From Dasypus novemcinctus (taxonomy: Eukaryota; Chordata; Mammalia; Cingulata; Dasypodidae): 64,000 bases of DNA. Position numbers and translations under genes: made by a program. How positions within the stretch are numbered: position 1 is the stretch's first letter; each line of letters begins with the position of its first letter. The stretch is from the NCBI RefSeq assembly GCF_030445035.2, contig NC_080677.1:5208001-5272000 (forward strand), written 5' to 3'. The notes below the pieces were generated by a model that was not told the DNA's origin, ran no database searches, and saw only the letters and a program-made list of their open reading frames with translations. Shown here one piece after another: positions 1 through 11,821 of the stretch.

Positions 1-1460
1 TGCGCCAGGCCTGCCGTCCCCCCTGGAGGACACGGGGGCGTGCTTCCGCCCCCGCCCTCGGCCCCTGTCCTCGCCTCCGGCCCCCCTACCTGGTGCCGGG
101 CTCCGCGGGAGCGAAGCTTCCTTACCAAGACGCTGGTTCTGGCCCCGAGGAACAAGTCTGCCTTCCGCGCGCCCGCCTCCGCCTTGGCTGCGTCTGCCGG
201 CTCCTCCCCGTACAGTCACCGAGCGAGGACGCGCTGCGAGTCGAGCAAGTCGCCAACTGCAGCGCCCTGCAGGGTGCCGCCCTGTCCCCGCTGGCGGCTC
301 TGCTGCTTCGTGACGCCCAGGACCTGGCACAGGCCGCCCGTTGATGGAAGAGGGAGCCAGCGAGCACCCTAAGAGCCCCTGGCAGGGGAGGGCCCCGCCT
401 GGCCTGGCCGCCTGCCTGGGGGGCCCTGCTCGCGGGCACCGCCGTCGTGCTCCTCGCCCCGCTTGCCTGACCTTGGCGAGCGTCGCCCTGCCGGCGGTTC
501 CCGGTTTCCACATTGGCTGGTTGTGCCCACGGGCATCTCGGGCTGCCACGTCGGCGCTTCCCGGGCAGCAGCCACCGTCTCCCGAGTCAGAAGCCCCGTG
601 GCGGGGGGAACCGAGGCTGGAGGCAGCTGCCGAAGCTGCCCGGGGCAGGCCCCTCGAAGCGTGGGCGTCTCACAGTGGGGATGGCTCAGCGAGCTCCCGG
701 TCCTGGCCGAGGCAGTGCCGGTCAGAGCGTCCCCAGGACGTGCTCTGTCACCGAAGGCCAGCGCCGGCGGCCCTGGGCTCCTTCTCTTTCAATTTTCGTT
801 GCTTCCAGCAGCTGCTTCCATGGCTTTCTCTCTCTCTCTCCGTCTGAATTTCATTGCCTTGTGAAGGACCCCAGTGAGACTCAACCCCCGAGCCGGGGGC
901 CATCCTGAGACACGCCTCACCTGAGGGCTGCCCACGGGGTCCACACCCTCAGGGGTGGGTCAGCTCCCCAGGGGTCCACACGGCTGCAGACTGGCCAGGC
1001 CGCCCCCAGGCCATCCCCTTCCCGCCCCGTGGGGTGCCCCCTGGGGTGCTTCCAGGTGGAGGCCTGCAGCTCCCTGCAGAAGCTCGCCGGGCGCGCCCCT
1101 CGGCCCCTCGGCCGCTCCCCGTGGCCCCTCGGCCGCTCGCGTTCCCATCTCCAGAAGGAAGCGTTTGGGAAGGAAGGGGGTGGCTGGCTCCCCCTCCGAG
1201 TGCGTCAGGGCCTCCAGGCTTCCGGGTTCTGCCAGTGATAACTGTTACCTGCAAAGAAATCGCTGAGAAAAGGACGACCCTGGGGGTGGAAAGAGGCGCT
1301 TGGCGGGCGTGCGGGGCGGAGCATCTTCCACTCCGCTCCGCCGCTGCGGAGCGCCTTCCACCCCGAGTGCTGCATTCCCAGCTGGGACCCTCCCAAACGC
1401 CCGAGCCACACGCGGGGTCCCATCCTAGGTGGCCTCCCCACGGTGCGCCCTGAGGACGTG
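1..1460. other. CpG-rich, GC-rich intronic stretch
   Basis: CpG dinucleotides are frequent from about 60 to 660 and again at 1080-1140 and 1300-1420. The sequence drops sharply to AT-rich DNA after about 1560. It may be an intragenic CpG island of GRB10. Open frames on both strands are proline, arginine and alanine rich and match no family I know. The boundary is judged by eye; a CpG observed/expected plot would settle it. Confidence 0.45.
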
Positions 1461-1821
1461 AGTCCTGGGGGAGGCCGTCAGAAGGGGCGGTAGGGTCAGG
1501 TGGGTTGGGAAAGCCCCCCCTACCACAGCCTCCCTTGGAGAGTCCCAGGGAGTCTTAGCGTTTTAAAGGCTCTGATAAGTCCTGTACTACGATCTCTTTT
1601 CTTTCTTATTTTAGCCTTTTTTAGTATAGGGTTTTTTAATCTTGTCTATTTTACATCTTAACATTACAATCGCAAAACGGATGGCGTCCCTGATTCCTGA
1701 TGTTTGAATTATACCTTTCAGGCATGTTTTTTCTCAGTCCCTTTCTGACTTGTGATCTGAAATAGGGCTTGCGGGCTCTCACCAGCTAATTCCAGATGTG
1801 CTCATATAAAAGCAGTGTTTG

Positions 1822-2185
1822 TGCTGTTCTCATTTTTTAACATTTTGAAATAATTTCAAGATCATAGGAAAGTTACAAGAATAACATCGTGAACTCCCAG
1901 ATGCCTTTGAGCCCGAAAGCCCCAGCTGCTAACGTTAAAGCACATTTGCCGTATCATCCTCTTTCTCTCCTTTTTTTTTTTCTGAGCCATTTGAAAGTAA
2001 GTTGTGGCATGATGCCCATTTAATGCTAATTATGTCAGTACCTATTTTCTAAAAGCAAGGACTTCAGACACTTACATCACCACAGTGCCATGATGAAAAT
2101 CAGGAAATTAACTTGGATATTAGCCAATATACACCCCTGCTCAGATTTCACCAGTTGTCCTCGTTACGTCCTTTATAGCAAAAGC
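1822..2185 (+). repeat. Ancient L1-type 3' end
   Basis: The text resembles an old mammal-wide repeat. An AT-rich start leads into a stretch about accidental mRNA-like words such as TTTCAAGATCATAGGAAAGTTACAAGAATAAC-type sequence, then a T-rich tract, then AAAATCAGGAAATTAAC and TTTCACCAGTTGTC. I associate this with ancient L1 3' ends. The subfamily is not assigned. Confidence 0.45.
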
Positions 2186-2426
2186 AAGCAAAAGCAAGCC
2201 TTGCTCCTCTATGCAGCCCAGAACAGCCTGCTGTCTGGGCCTTTGTGCCGGGCCAGGCGGCGCCCGTCTTCCTGGACCTTCCCGCGCCTGATGCGTTTCG
2301 CGGGAGCAGGCTGGCAGTGGGGCCGTGTCCTTCAGCGGGGATCAGCCTGGCTCCTGGTGGCTGGACTGCGGCGTGCGTTCACGGCAGGAACACCCGGGAA
2401 GTGCTGTCGTGTCCTCTTCGGCGCAT

Positions 2427-2790
2427 CGTCTTGGTTTGCCAGGGCTTGTGTAACAGATGCCACACGCTGGTGGGCTGAAATCGTAGGGGTTTTCTTTGCT
2501 CCTGGTTTTGGAGGCTCGAAGCGCAAAGTCAAGGCACCTGCAGGCCGTGCTTCCGCCGTGGGGCCCTTCACGGGCCGTGCACGCTCATGGCTGCCACCTT
2601 CGCCTTGGCCACGTGCCCGCCCGCCTCCCCTGCGAGCCACACTTCTGCTCAGGGTTCTGTGTCTTGCCTGGATTTCAAATCTCTCCTTATCGGGACTCTC
2701 ATACCCCGGTGATTCAGTCTGGCCTGATCCTGCTAGGGTCTTCAGACCCCCTGTACAGGTGAGATCACCCCGCCAGCCCCCGCCCCGTGT
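2427..2790 (-). repeat. MaLR-like LTR fragment, antisense
   Basis: GTTTGCCAGGGCTTGTGTAA, then GGTGGGCTGAAATC and a gap-filled body, follow the pattern of a reverse-oriented MLT1-type LTR (ERVL-MaLR class), whose end reads as a run of 'ctgccataacaaa...ggtggcttaaa' in other copies. The copy is old, and CpG-rich for this family, probably because of the GC-rich setting. No internal retroviral sequence is attached, so it is an old solo LTR or fragment. Confidence 0.5.
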
Positions 2791-3436
2791 CTCACTGCCG
2801 GCACTGCCCCTTGAATACCTGACAATGATGGAGTCCACCGGTTTCCTCCACTGTGAAGTTACAGAGTCACGAGTGCTGGGCAGCCACTTTGAGCACAGTA
2901 GAACATTCTGTTTCTCCTCAGACTGTCACCTGCTGGTTTTAGCATCCCCTGAAGGTCTTTCCCTTAATCCATTCTTACTGTGAGGATTGCCAAATGGTGA
3001 TTTTCTCATCCATCCTTCCTTCTGTATTTCCTTAGCTCGGGTTCTGCGTTAAGGAAGAGCTTTTCCTCCCATCCGATTAATTTGATCATTTATTTATCAC
3101 GGTTGTACTGAGTGGTCAAATCCATGATTTCTACCATTTGTCTTGGTGCCCAGGTTTGGCCTGCAGGCGCCCCTCGCGCTGCCTCCCGTGTCCTTTGCAC
3201 AGGACGCCGGCCTTAAGACTTTCCAAGTGTCAGGCGTGAGTCTGCCGTGCCTCCGGGGAGCCCTGGTTCCGTTACACGGAGAAAGGCGTTTAGAAGGCAC
3301 CGTCCAGGGCCAGACCTGCCCGGGCTGCTGAGGCGCCCGGCTTCCCGCCGCTTTGATCGAACAGAGCCGGGAAGGGTGTGCGCGCATGCGTGTACACCCA
3401 CACTGGGTGTCCTTTAATACAGACATAATATCACTC

Positions 3437-3498
3437 TGATTAAATTGTAAATAATTTGAAATTTATCAAATAAATAAGTTGATTAAATTGTAAATAAT
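3437..3498. repeat. 19-bp direct repeat
   Basis: TGATTAAATTGTAAATAAT occurs at 3437-3455 and again at 3480-3498, spaced 43 bp, in an AT-rich patch. It is a simple local duplication with no evident function. Confidence 0.7.
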
Positions 3499-3664
3499 AA
3501 GTGGAGTCTTTTCCTTTTCCAGGCTTTTTCTCCTCCGTGACAGCCAGAGTAATCCAAAGGCATTTGTACTCACCCTGTGTCATCACCAGAAAATAAAAAA
3601 CTTCCAGATCTTACCTGTAAGTACTGATGTTTTTATAGTAATTCTTTCCTTTCTCTCTAGTTTT

Positions 3665-3857
3665 GGTTTTTCAGGGAGGTACCGGGGTTGAACCCAGGAC
3701 CTCGCCCATGGGAAGCAGGCTCTCAACCACTGAGTTCCATCCGCTCCACAATGAGAGTTGAGGTTTTTTTTGTTTGTTTTAAGAGGTACTAAGGATCGAA
3801 CCCAGGACCTCGTCCTTGGGAAGCAGTTGCTCAACCACGTGAGCTCCCTCTGCTCCC
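3665..3857 (-). mobile_element. DAS-type tRNA-SINE dimer, antisense
   Basis: Two tandem tRNA-like units lie on the minus strand. Each reads, on that strand, as an A box of the type TGGTTGAG and a B box GGTTCAACCCC or GGTTCGATCC. Each unit is about 80 bp. The pair is flanked by the direct repeat CTCTAGTTTT (3655-3664 and 3858-3867), which marks a single retrotransposition of the dimer. DAS-SINEs derived from a tRNA (Ala-type) are known from armadillos, so this helps identify the organism. Confidence 0.75.
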
Positions 3858-5232
3858 CTCTAGTTTTCATGGTTAATACGGTTCTCAAGTAATAAACTAA
3901 GGCTGTCCCCAGCATGCAGATGAGACACTTCCTAGAATTCCTTGAGAGGTCTGCCCTTGGAGGTGTGGGACAGTCTTTCCCTGGCAGTGTTCTGTCCACG
4001 ACGCTGCTTGCTCAGCCCTTCCCACCTGCCCGTCAGCCAGCTGGGCCCTGGCCTCAGGGAGGGCTGAGTCAGACAGCTGGGGTGGACACATGGGGGCTGT
4101 TACCCGAGGAGCGAGCGGGGCTGTGCTGGACCCCAGGACTCGCCTGACTTACGCTGTTATGTCCCAGGTGCACGGCTTTGTAGGAAAAACTGGCTCGCAG
4201 CCAGTGAGCAAGTGTGTTCCTCATTCCCCTTGGCCCTTAGCTCCGAAGAGACGCTACCTTTGAACAATTCCATGGGCAAAATCATGGGATGCGTGGGTTC
4301 GAAGGCACTTTTTTCACAAAGCAATGGTGGGTTAAAGTTGTCTAGTTCAGTTTAACTCTTACTTTAGGGAACCAAAATTCACACGTTAAGGGTTAATGAT
4401 TTGGGTGGAAGTTGTCAGTGCCTCTCGGAATTTACAGTTTATTGCGGGATAAGATGCACAAAATTAAAGCGTTTTACATCATGAGCTAACGCATTCTGCA
4501 AGTAGTAATGGCTTCCGTTAAATGTCTGCTGTGGAACACACACCCAAGAGATTAGAACCGTTCTGCCCAAAAAGATGGGCTGCCTCTTTTCCTCTGAGCG
4601 TCCCTGTGTACCTCTACCACCCACATGTCTCAGGAAGCTTGGAGCACATCGACAGTCCTGTCTCACCGGTTGGCCCTGGCGCTGGTCCAGCTTCCTTGAG
4701 CAGGGACCGTGTAACTTTCCGACTGTGGCATTTCTGTGATGAGAGGGGGCAGGGGCTGGAAAAGGTGAGCGCGGCTGCCTGACCCTGGCTTCCTAGATCC
4801 CACGAGAGATGATACAGAGCACGGGGCTTACCGCTCAAGAGCCAGCACCTCCTTTGCAGTCCCTTCTGTTCTACCGTGACGTGGTCCCAGTGCTGTAATT
4901 CTCAGAGCCCGAGGTGTAAAATAAAATGCAGAAGTGTTTCCTGGTGGGCAGGGTATGTAAAGCCATTCTCCCAAGTGACCCCAAATCCTAGCAGGAGCGG
5001 GAGGCTTGTGGTGGCCACGAATTTGCAGGCTCTGTGCTTGAAAACGGGCCACGGGGATGTGCTTCTCGCTCTAGTAGTGAGAGGATCTACGTTTATTCAT
5101 CAACAGAGGTTTAATACGCACTGTATTGTAATCCTTGACTTTAAAATTCATTTTGTTAAAATAGATGTCAGGAATGTAGTTCTTTCTGGGAGATACTGTG
5201 CAGTTCCTCATTTTTAGTAAAAAATAACTACT

Positions 5233-5705
5233 GATGAACTGGAGAGTAGGTGTTTCCACTCTGCTGGGGGTCGCAGTCCCGCTGGCACATGGGCAGCCTA
5301 GAGATTCCAGCCTCTCGGACGTGCACCTGCCAACGCCAGCCCCAAGTGCAGGTGCCATAGAAGCGACAGATGAGCCGTGTGTAGGGAAGCCGTAACTGAG
5401 TCCAGCTCTGTTGCTCTCAGGAGCACAAACCCCGAAGTGGGGCCCACTGGCCAGGCACCAAACTGCAGAGCCATCTGCCCTGACCATAGGGCCCGGGTGT
5501 CCCCAGGGCCCTCAGGCCCCCCTGTTTGGGGTAGGATCCAGTCTGGCAGTCTAGGAGAGCCTGCTGAGACGTGCCTAAGCGTTCCCTCTGGGATCACGTC
5601 CCGACTCACTTTGCAGTCTCTCAGCCACGTAAACTCCTTTGTCTTTACCTTTTGCCTTTAATGCTCCGGGAGCTGGGAGAGCTGCTTATCAGTCATGACC
5701 GTATG
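5233..5705 (-). mobile_element. Diverged L1 3'-UTR fragment, antisense
   Basis: The sequence parallels 18005-18480, itself the antisense 3' UTR of a xenarthran L1. Shared landmarks in order are CTGGAGAGTAGG, CTGGCACATGG, CAGGAGCACAAA, GGGCCCACTGGC, CAGAGCCATCTGCC and GTAAACTC...TTTGTCTTTACC. It is clearly older than the other copies and has drifted towards high GC. Neither target duplications nor a poly(T) end were found, so it is a fragment. Confidence 0.75.
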
Positions 5706-6011
5706 AATCCCTCCCCATCGTCCAACAGTGGCTTCAGAACAAAGCGCGGGCTCTCGCTGCATGTTGCTCAGGTTGTGTAACGAGAGCCTGTGCCTGGGCT
5801 CCCCTAAAGAATTCCCTGGCGGTGGACCCTGCCGTGTGCCCAGTGCCACTCACCAGCCACTTGGCAGCCCGCCCAGGGCGCACGCAGCTCCCTACCCCCG
5901 CAGCCCCGCTGGTCGTGAGCCCCCTAGGCTGGCCCCACGGGGGTCCCCCTTGGGAATCCAGCTGTGGCTGCTTGTCTTCCGCTAACTTGGCAAGTGTTCT
6001 TTTGACTCTAG

Positions 6012-6158
6012 TGCGAGGACGACGGGCAGATGTTCTTCAGCCTTGACGACGGGAACACCAAGTTCTCGGACCTGATCCAGCTCGTCGACTTCTACCAGCT
6101 CAACAAGGGAGTGCTGCCTTGCAAACTCAAGCACCACTGCATCCGCGTGGCCTTATGA
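6012..6158 (+). CDS. GRB10: GRB10, last coding exon (C-terminal SH2 end)
   Basis: The exon starts right after the acceptor AG at 6010-6011 and gives 48 codons to a TGA at 6156-6158. The peptide opens [14 protein letters not shown], continues with the [15 protein letters not shown] block and ends in CIRVAL. This is the final part of the SH2 domain of the GRB7/10/14 adaptor family. The [14 protein letters not shown] form points to GRB10 rather than GRB7, and [11 protein letters not shown] also favours GRB10 over GRB14. GRB10 binds activated insulin and IGF1 receptors at the membrane and inhibits their signalling; it is an mTORC1 substrate and an imprinted gene in mouse and human. This exon carries the helix and final strand that close the SH2 fold. 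The start phase is inferred because the preceding exon is outside the window, so the first residue could be off by one. Confidence 0.93.
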   Translation, partial: CEDDGQMFFSLDDGNTKFSDLIQLVDFYQLNKGVLPCKLKHHCIRVAL

Positions 6159-8975
6159 CCTCAGCCGCCCTCCTGCCTGCGTGCTGGAGGACGTTACACT
6201 GGAACGAAGGGGTCCGCGCGCCGGCGAACTCCCGCACCTGGGCTGCACCCCGGGGCTCGGCCCGAGGCCCGGGCTCGTTGGCTGCCACGTGACCAAGAGT
6301 GACTAGTTTGTCGGGCCCGGAGGCGACGTGGGGCTGAGAAGCCAGCAGCGCCGCCTCGCTCTGCGTCTGCCAGATGAGGTGGGGCGTGGAAAATCAAGCG
6401 CGCGGTGGCGCGTGAACTGGGACGATCGCCTTGGCTGGGCCACGGAGGAACAAGAAGAGGAGAGAAGGAATCGGAAGTGGACTCTTGCCCTGGGATAATC
6501 TTGACAATTAAAACTGCCATGTTTACTTTTTTTGTATCGATCACTTTTTTGCACTCCTCCTTTGTTTTCGGTATTGTGTGCAGCCTCTGTTGGGAGTTGG
6601 GGCTCCTCAGTTGAGACAGGACGGACAGTTTTGAGGGGGCAGAATTCAAAGACTGAAAGTGGGCCCCCCAGCATTTCCAGGGGGCAGCTCCCCGCACACA
6701 TCCCCACAGTGTGGATTCGGTTCCCAAGTAACAAAGCGCCCCCACCCCTTCCCGGGATACTTGAAAACCTTTATTTTTAACAGAAGGTGTCAGCTGTGGT
6801 AGGCATTTGGCAGGTGCCGTGGGCGCAGACCGCAGCCTGCCAAGCGCTCCTCTCCGCGCAGGTGTCCGCGGCTTCGTCCATCACGGGTCTCGGCCTCCGC
6901 CGTCCGTGGTTTCCGGGAGGAGCCGCTGCCCACAGAGGCAGGGCCAGCTGGCAGTGCCCAGAGTGCCGTCGGCCAGCCCGAGGGGTCCAGCACCCACGGG
7001 CACCGCCTGGTGGCGTCCACAGCCCCGGCCTCGCCCTCGCGCCACCGCTGCCTTAGCCCCACGCGGTGGTGTGAGCCGTTTCACGGCTGATCCCCCTGGG
7101 GGAGCCAGGATCTCAACAGAAAACGGCACCCGGGCTGCTTCCCGCTGCGCCCTGTGGGTTTCCATGGCGACAAGAGCACACATTTAAAGGTCGCGGCTCT
7201 AGGGCTTCCATCCTGCTGAAAACCCCGAGCCGGCCAAGGCGGGGTGGTGAGGGGCTCCCCCGCGATTGGCCTGGGGCACCAGTACCTCACGTGCGTGCGT
7301 CCGTGGACGCATTTCAGCGACAGGGCTCTGCTCCCCTCCGCGGGAGACGAGCAGGCGCCGGCTCGAGGTGCTCGCCTGGTCCCCATGCGGGTGCCGCACC
7401 TGCTGCCGATCCCACTCAGCCGCGTTTTCAGGTGTGAGGGCGGCTTTTGCTTTACCTTTGCTCTGTGCCAAGCAGCAAGGGCTCTTTTGACAAGGACGCA
7501 CGCTCCTGGGGTGAACAAAACGATTTCCTTCCCCGAGGTAGCTCGTGGAGCCCTCGCCAGTGTGCTCTGAAGAGCCGCTGGTCCCTGGGTTGGGTAGAGC
7601 CCACCCGCCGGAGCGCTCCCGGAGGCTCAGCACCTAAGGGCGCTTGAGCTGGCACACCTGGTTAGGACAGGTATCTCACGAGTCCAGTCAGGCGTCACAG
7701 CCAGCAGCCTCGGTGTAGAAACACTGTATTTTAGTTTACAGATCACACTCTAGGATCTTCCGCGATGTCTACGTATAAAACTGAAGAATTTGTAGTAAAG
7801 CGTATTTTTAACCATAGATGCTAAATGGCCTTTTCTTCCTTTTCTACCCAGTTAGCCATCAGACAGCCGACAAGTAGGTGAGTCCCGAGTTCAGAGCGGG
7901 CCACGTGCTTCCACTGAGCTCCACTTTACGGAAGGCGGCGTCAGGTGTCCCGTGACCCTCTGTTCCTCTTCGCTGGGTTTGAAGTAACACCTTTTCTTCT
8001 TTGAACCTCTAGGGTCGCTTCTGTTTCTGTCGACAAGTTCCATTAACGCATAATCCCTCCCTGCCGCCTCTCTCCATTCGACAGCTAGTCCTTGCAGTAT
8101 TTCGTATTTATAAATATGTGTTTTATTTAAGGAGCTCAAAAGTTTGGCTCTGATTCCAATCTTGCGTGTCGACGGTTTGACGTCGTCTTTTGTACTTTCC
8201 CAGCCTAAGTGAGTCGTGGAAGCACGTGCTCGCCTTCGCGCAGCAACACGCTTCCTGCAGCCCCTCGCTCAGGACGCGCCCCTGCGCCGGGGAGCTGGGA
8301 ATTCCACCTGACCACAAAACGAAACAAGACAAGTCCCTAGCGTCTGCTAGCTTCTGGCTCAGCAAACCAAGGGCCGAAGGACATTGGACTTTTATTTTTG
8401 TATTTAAGTGACATGAATGTAAAGGGGACAGCTCAGGGTTGTTTTGGAGCCTGTTGAATTTTTATCTCTGCCTGTGATTTCTTTTCTAAGTGAACACTTC
8501 ATGTAGCAGCCTGGTTGAAGGTGAGAAGGAAAATACCAAATGCTTTCGGGATTAGGGTTTCATAGGCCAGCTCTGTTAACATTAGGCGTTCAGAGTTCCA
8601 GAAAGTTTGTTAAACCTTGAAGAAATACGTGCCTCAGTTGACATGTTTTGTCTTCTCTTTTTTTCACGTAATACCTGACGGATTGACCAATCAGTGCCCC
8701 TTTCCGGGGGCGAGACTTGCCCATTGTAGATCCTGTTGTCACAGCGCAAGTTGTTGGGCCCGCGAGATGGCCTGACATGTGAAAGATTTCAGGGAATGCA
8801 AAAAGGTATTAACTTGAGACAAAACCTTTATCCCACGTGCTTTGCCTCATTCTGTACATAAGCTCTCTGGCTCGTGAACCTAACTGTAAACCTTCAGGTA
8901 TTTTTGTACAAGTAAGGGACTGGTAATTCTGTTTCTCGTTATTAGAAATAAACATTAATACAGTGTTCTTCCTTT
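6159..8975 (+). other. GRB10: GRB10 3' UTR
   Basis: Non-coding sequence runs from the GRB10 stop codon to just after the AATAAA at 8947-8952, about 2.8 kb. That fits the multi-kilobase 3' UTR typical of GRB10. It holds no recognisable transposon, which is unusual for this repeat-rich window and agrees with a constrained UTR. Alternating GC-rich and AT-rich blocks are seen: AT-rich at 6480-6560, 7720-7860, 8090-8130 and 8390-8520. A weaker ATTAAA lies near 6510 and could support a short isoform. The end point is inferred from the signal, not observed. Confidence 0.7.
8947..8952 (+). terminator. GRB10: GRB10 polyadenylation signal
   Basis: A canonical AATAAA is followed about 20-50 bp later by a T- and GT-rich stretch (TGTTCTTCCTTTCC, TGGTAGTGTCTC), the layout of a cleavage and polyadenylation site. 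It is the first strong AATAAA after the GRB10 stop. Confidence 0.65.
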
Positions 8976-11821
8976 CCTCTGGCTGGTAGTGTCTCTTTCT
9001 GAATTGAAACCCTTACAGCCCGTCACCCACTAAAATCCTTTGGGAGCACCTTATCAAAAACGGGGTTCCCTGTGCCAGTGAAAGTGAGCACAGGGCACCT
9101 CGGCCGCTGCAGATGCGAAGCATTGGCCCTGGGCCGTGCGGGTGCAGTCAGCCCATCACCCAGAGAAGGCTCTTCTAAGCACCCCAGGGTAGCCCACAGG
9201 CCGCGAATCGACACCTGCCGATTAGGGGTAAAAGTAACCCTGGGGCACGGCACCTTCTGGGTTCCAGGTGTCAGAAATTGCAGTTCCAGGGGTCTCCTGC
9301 CAGAAAGGGAGTTCACTCGATCTCAGATCTAGGCAGCCTTGAGGGTAAGGTGAGCCTCGCAGGTGCCCGGGGGCTGCTCTCCCTCCAGCCCTGCTCCGTT
9401 CACAAGCAGGAGTACTATCGGCAGCCCCGGACCCACATCCCTTCAGGCTCATAGACCCCCCAACCCCACCTCGGGACTTCCAGTTGGGTCACGTGTCAAG
9501 CTCCACATGTCCCGGGCGAGCCAAGGAGTGGAGCGCCACTGGGCAGGTGGGCCTCCCCACGGTCACGCCGTGGTTCCCACGCAGCGCCCCGACGGGCACG
9601 GCACATGGGCACGGGTGTCCGTCCCGGCCCCCCAGACCTCCACCCGGGATCGCAAAGCCTGCCGCCCACGGGCCGAGGAGGAAGGTCTCAGGCTCAGGTG
9701 CCAGGAGAGGAGGCAGGTGCAGCGAGGGTAGGAAACGGGCCCATGGTGCGCGTAGCTGACCGGAACTCGGTAGACTCCACACCGTCAGGTAAACGACGGC
9801 ACATCGGGCGTTTGCAGCATGGTCCACTGGTTTAGATGTCAGGCTGGTTTAACGCCTGAGCCACGCACTGCGGGTGAATGGGGGCTGCAGCCAGTAAGAG
9901 CAGTGCCGGCCGCCGGGTCTGCGACGGCGTGTGACGACCACTGGGGATGCAAAGGGCGGGTGGGTGGGGCTCACTGGTCCCACTCGTCCCAACCCGACCC
10001 CTTGGGGCACCGTCTTCAAGTCTGCTGCTAGGAAGCTGAGCCTCGGCTGGGCAGCTCCCCTTGCGCCTGCGGAGGCAGTGAGTTCTCGAGGTTGGGGCTC
10101 TAGGGGGTGCTGGCTGGGTAGATGACCAGCCCCTCTCCCCTTTTTTCTGCAGGGGAGCCCAGGAGCCGGTGAGGGCACCATCAAGTGGCTTCTTTTGCCT
10201 TCCATATTCAGTGTGATGTCACTAGCATTTACCTGCATAACTCATCTACACAGTCCTCTCAACTGGGATCAACCCCTAAAATTTGCACTTCTAGCCCTTT
10301 TCTGCATTGCACTGTTGTCCTTTTCTCTAACGACTGCTTCAAAGATAGGCAGATACCAACTCAGGTTTAACAGGAAACTCACACAAGTCAGCAGTTGACA
10401 GACCCACTGGCATTCTTCCCACTGCAGTGGAACAACGGAAGTGGCGAGGACCTGCCTTTTCTAGGTAAACAAGAAGTTGGCAGAAAGATGGGGCCTCACC
10501 TGAGCGGCCCTGAAGCTCCAGTTTACCTGCCCCTTGGGCTTCACTCCTCACCTCCAGCCTCCTCCCCACTCAGCCCAGGTGCTCAGAGCCTGTGTATAAA
10601 TGGTCACACGCCAGCCTTGCCCACCAGGAAGAGCCACCTGGTGGCTATTTTAAATTCTCTTTTTTGTTTTTTTGAACCTGAATCTTCAGTTTCTGGTAAG
10701 TCACCCCTGTAAGGCCGGCAGACCTTAAGGGAAAAACAATGGGAAGAATTCAGGGGGCTCTTTACAACCTGGGCATGTCACCTCCAAATGTCACAGCTCT
10801 AATAGAGGAGAACTGTGCAGCTGGCAGGCAGTGCAGGGGCAGGTGTGTGGGAGACACAGAGCTGGACACAAGTAGTAATAGCCCTTGCTCATTATTTTCA
10901 CATAAGCTAAAGGGGGAACTCATCAGAGTCAAGTCAGCAGAGCATTTGGTGCTTGGAAGAAGACACCTTGAAGTCAGATGACCCTTCCGTCACATCACCC
11001 TTCCATCACATGACCCTTCCATCACATGAACCAATGGCCACGGCTGGCACAGTGGGCTCGGCTAGCTAGTGAAGACAGTCGCCGGCCACTGGGCCTGATC
11101 AAGGGGTTTCTCTCATCAGGGATCACCTGGGACCCCGGCATTGTTTACTCAGGGATGAGGGGTGAGAAACTGCCCCACCCGAGAAATTCTTTGCAATTCT
11201 TCTGCCCTGTAGAACAGCTGCCAGCCAGGTCTCTGTGGCTCAGACACTTTGGGGCTTGAAACTCTTCAACAGTCATGTCCCAGCCACTCACGAGGGAGAG
11301 GAGCTTGTGTCATGGAGAGGCAGGTGTGGGAAGCAAGTCAGCAGTGGCTGTACCCCTTTCTCTCTGCGTGGTTCTAGTGCACACTGCAGGGGAGCTGAGT
11401 AGTTCAGTGATGCTGGGTGAGGAAGAGGACAGAGTCACTTGTCCTCTCACTTCCACAGCCTCAGTGGCCCTTCCCCAGACGTCCAACCATGCAGACATAG
11501 TGGTCCTGAGAAGGTGGGCACTCTACACTCAAGTTTTATTATCTCCCATGGACTTTGGGAGGTGGAATGGGTGCCGCATCTTCTAGGGATTTCTTTCTTG
11601 GGCCTCCTTTTGGGCCATGAGAATTCTCAAATCTCAACCAAGCAGAGATGTCGAATTCCTTAAATGAGGCTCAGGACCTGCTGAGCAGGCTCTGAAGCTT
11701 CACAGGGGACTGCCCGGTGTGGCTGGGCCATGCAACTCACCGAGAGAGGAACTTCCCTGAGACGCATTGGACGACACAGAGTGGGGACAGTTACATGCCT
11801 CAGCTTACCTAATAAAGCAGA
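8976..11821. other. GRB10-DDC intergenic DNA, mostly unique
   Basis: No coding exon was recognised. 9060-10150 is GC-rich, and 10160-11800 is of ordinary composition with no repeat I can name. Short frames on both strands look like chance. A 16-17-bp triplication at 10979-11027 is listed separately. Confidence 0.6.
10979..11027. repeat. 16-17-bp tandem triplication
   Basis: The unit TGACCCTTCCATCACAT is repeated three times with small changes: TGACCCTTCCGTCACAT, CACCCTTCCATCACAT and GACCCTTCCATCACAT. It is a small minisatellite seed with no evident function. Confidence 0.8.

Larger units (their letters stand above)
1..6011 (+). other. GRB10: GRB10 last intron, 3' part
   Basis: This is the non-coding DNA upstream of the final GRB10 coding exon. 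It ends with a pyrimidine-containing tract and the acceptor AG at 6010-6011. I see no other GRB10 exon in it: the preceding SH2 exon must lie to the left of the window. It contains a CpG-rich start, an ancient L1-like tail, an antisense MaLR-like LTR, a minus-strand SINE dimer and a diverged antisense L1 3'-UTR fragment, each listed separately. 3870-5230 and 5706-6000 look unique. The many open frames here are shadows of high GC content. Confidence 0.8.

Noticed and set aside
2090..2983. 297-codon plus-strand open frame in the GRB10 intron
   Set aside because: It spans an ancient L1 tail and an antisense LTR, so it cannot be a conserved gene.
10979..11027. CRISPR-like array
   Set aside because: Three adjacent 16-17-bp units without spacers in a mammalian genome; it is an ordinary small tandem repeat.
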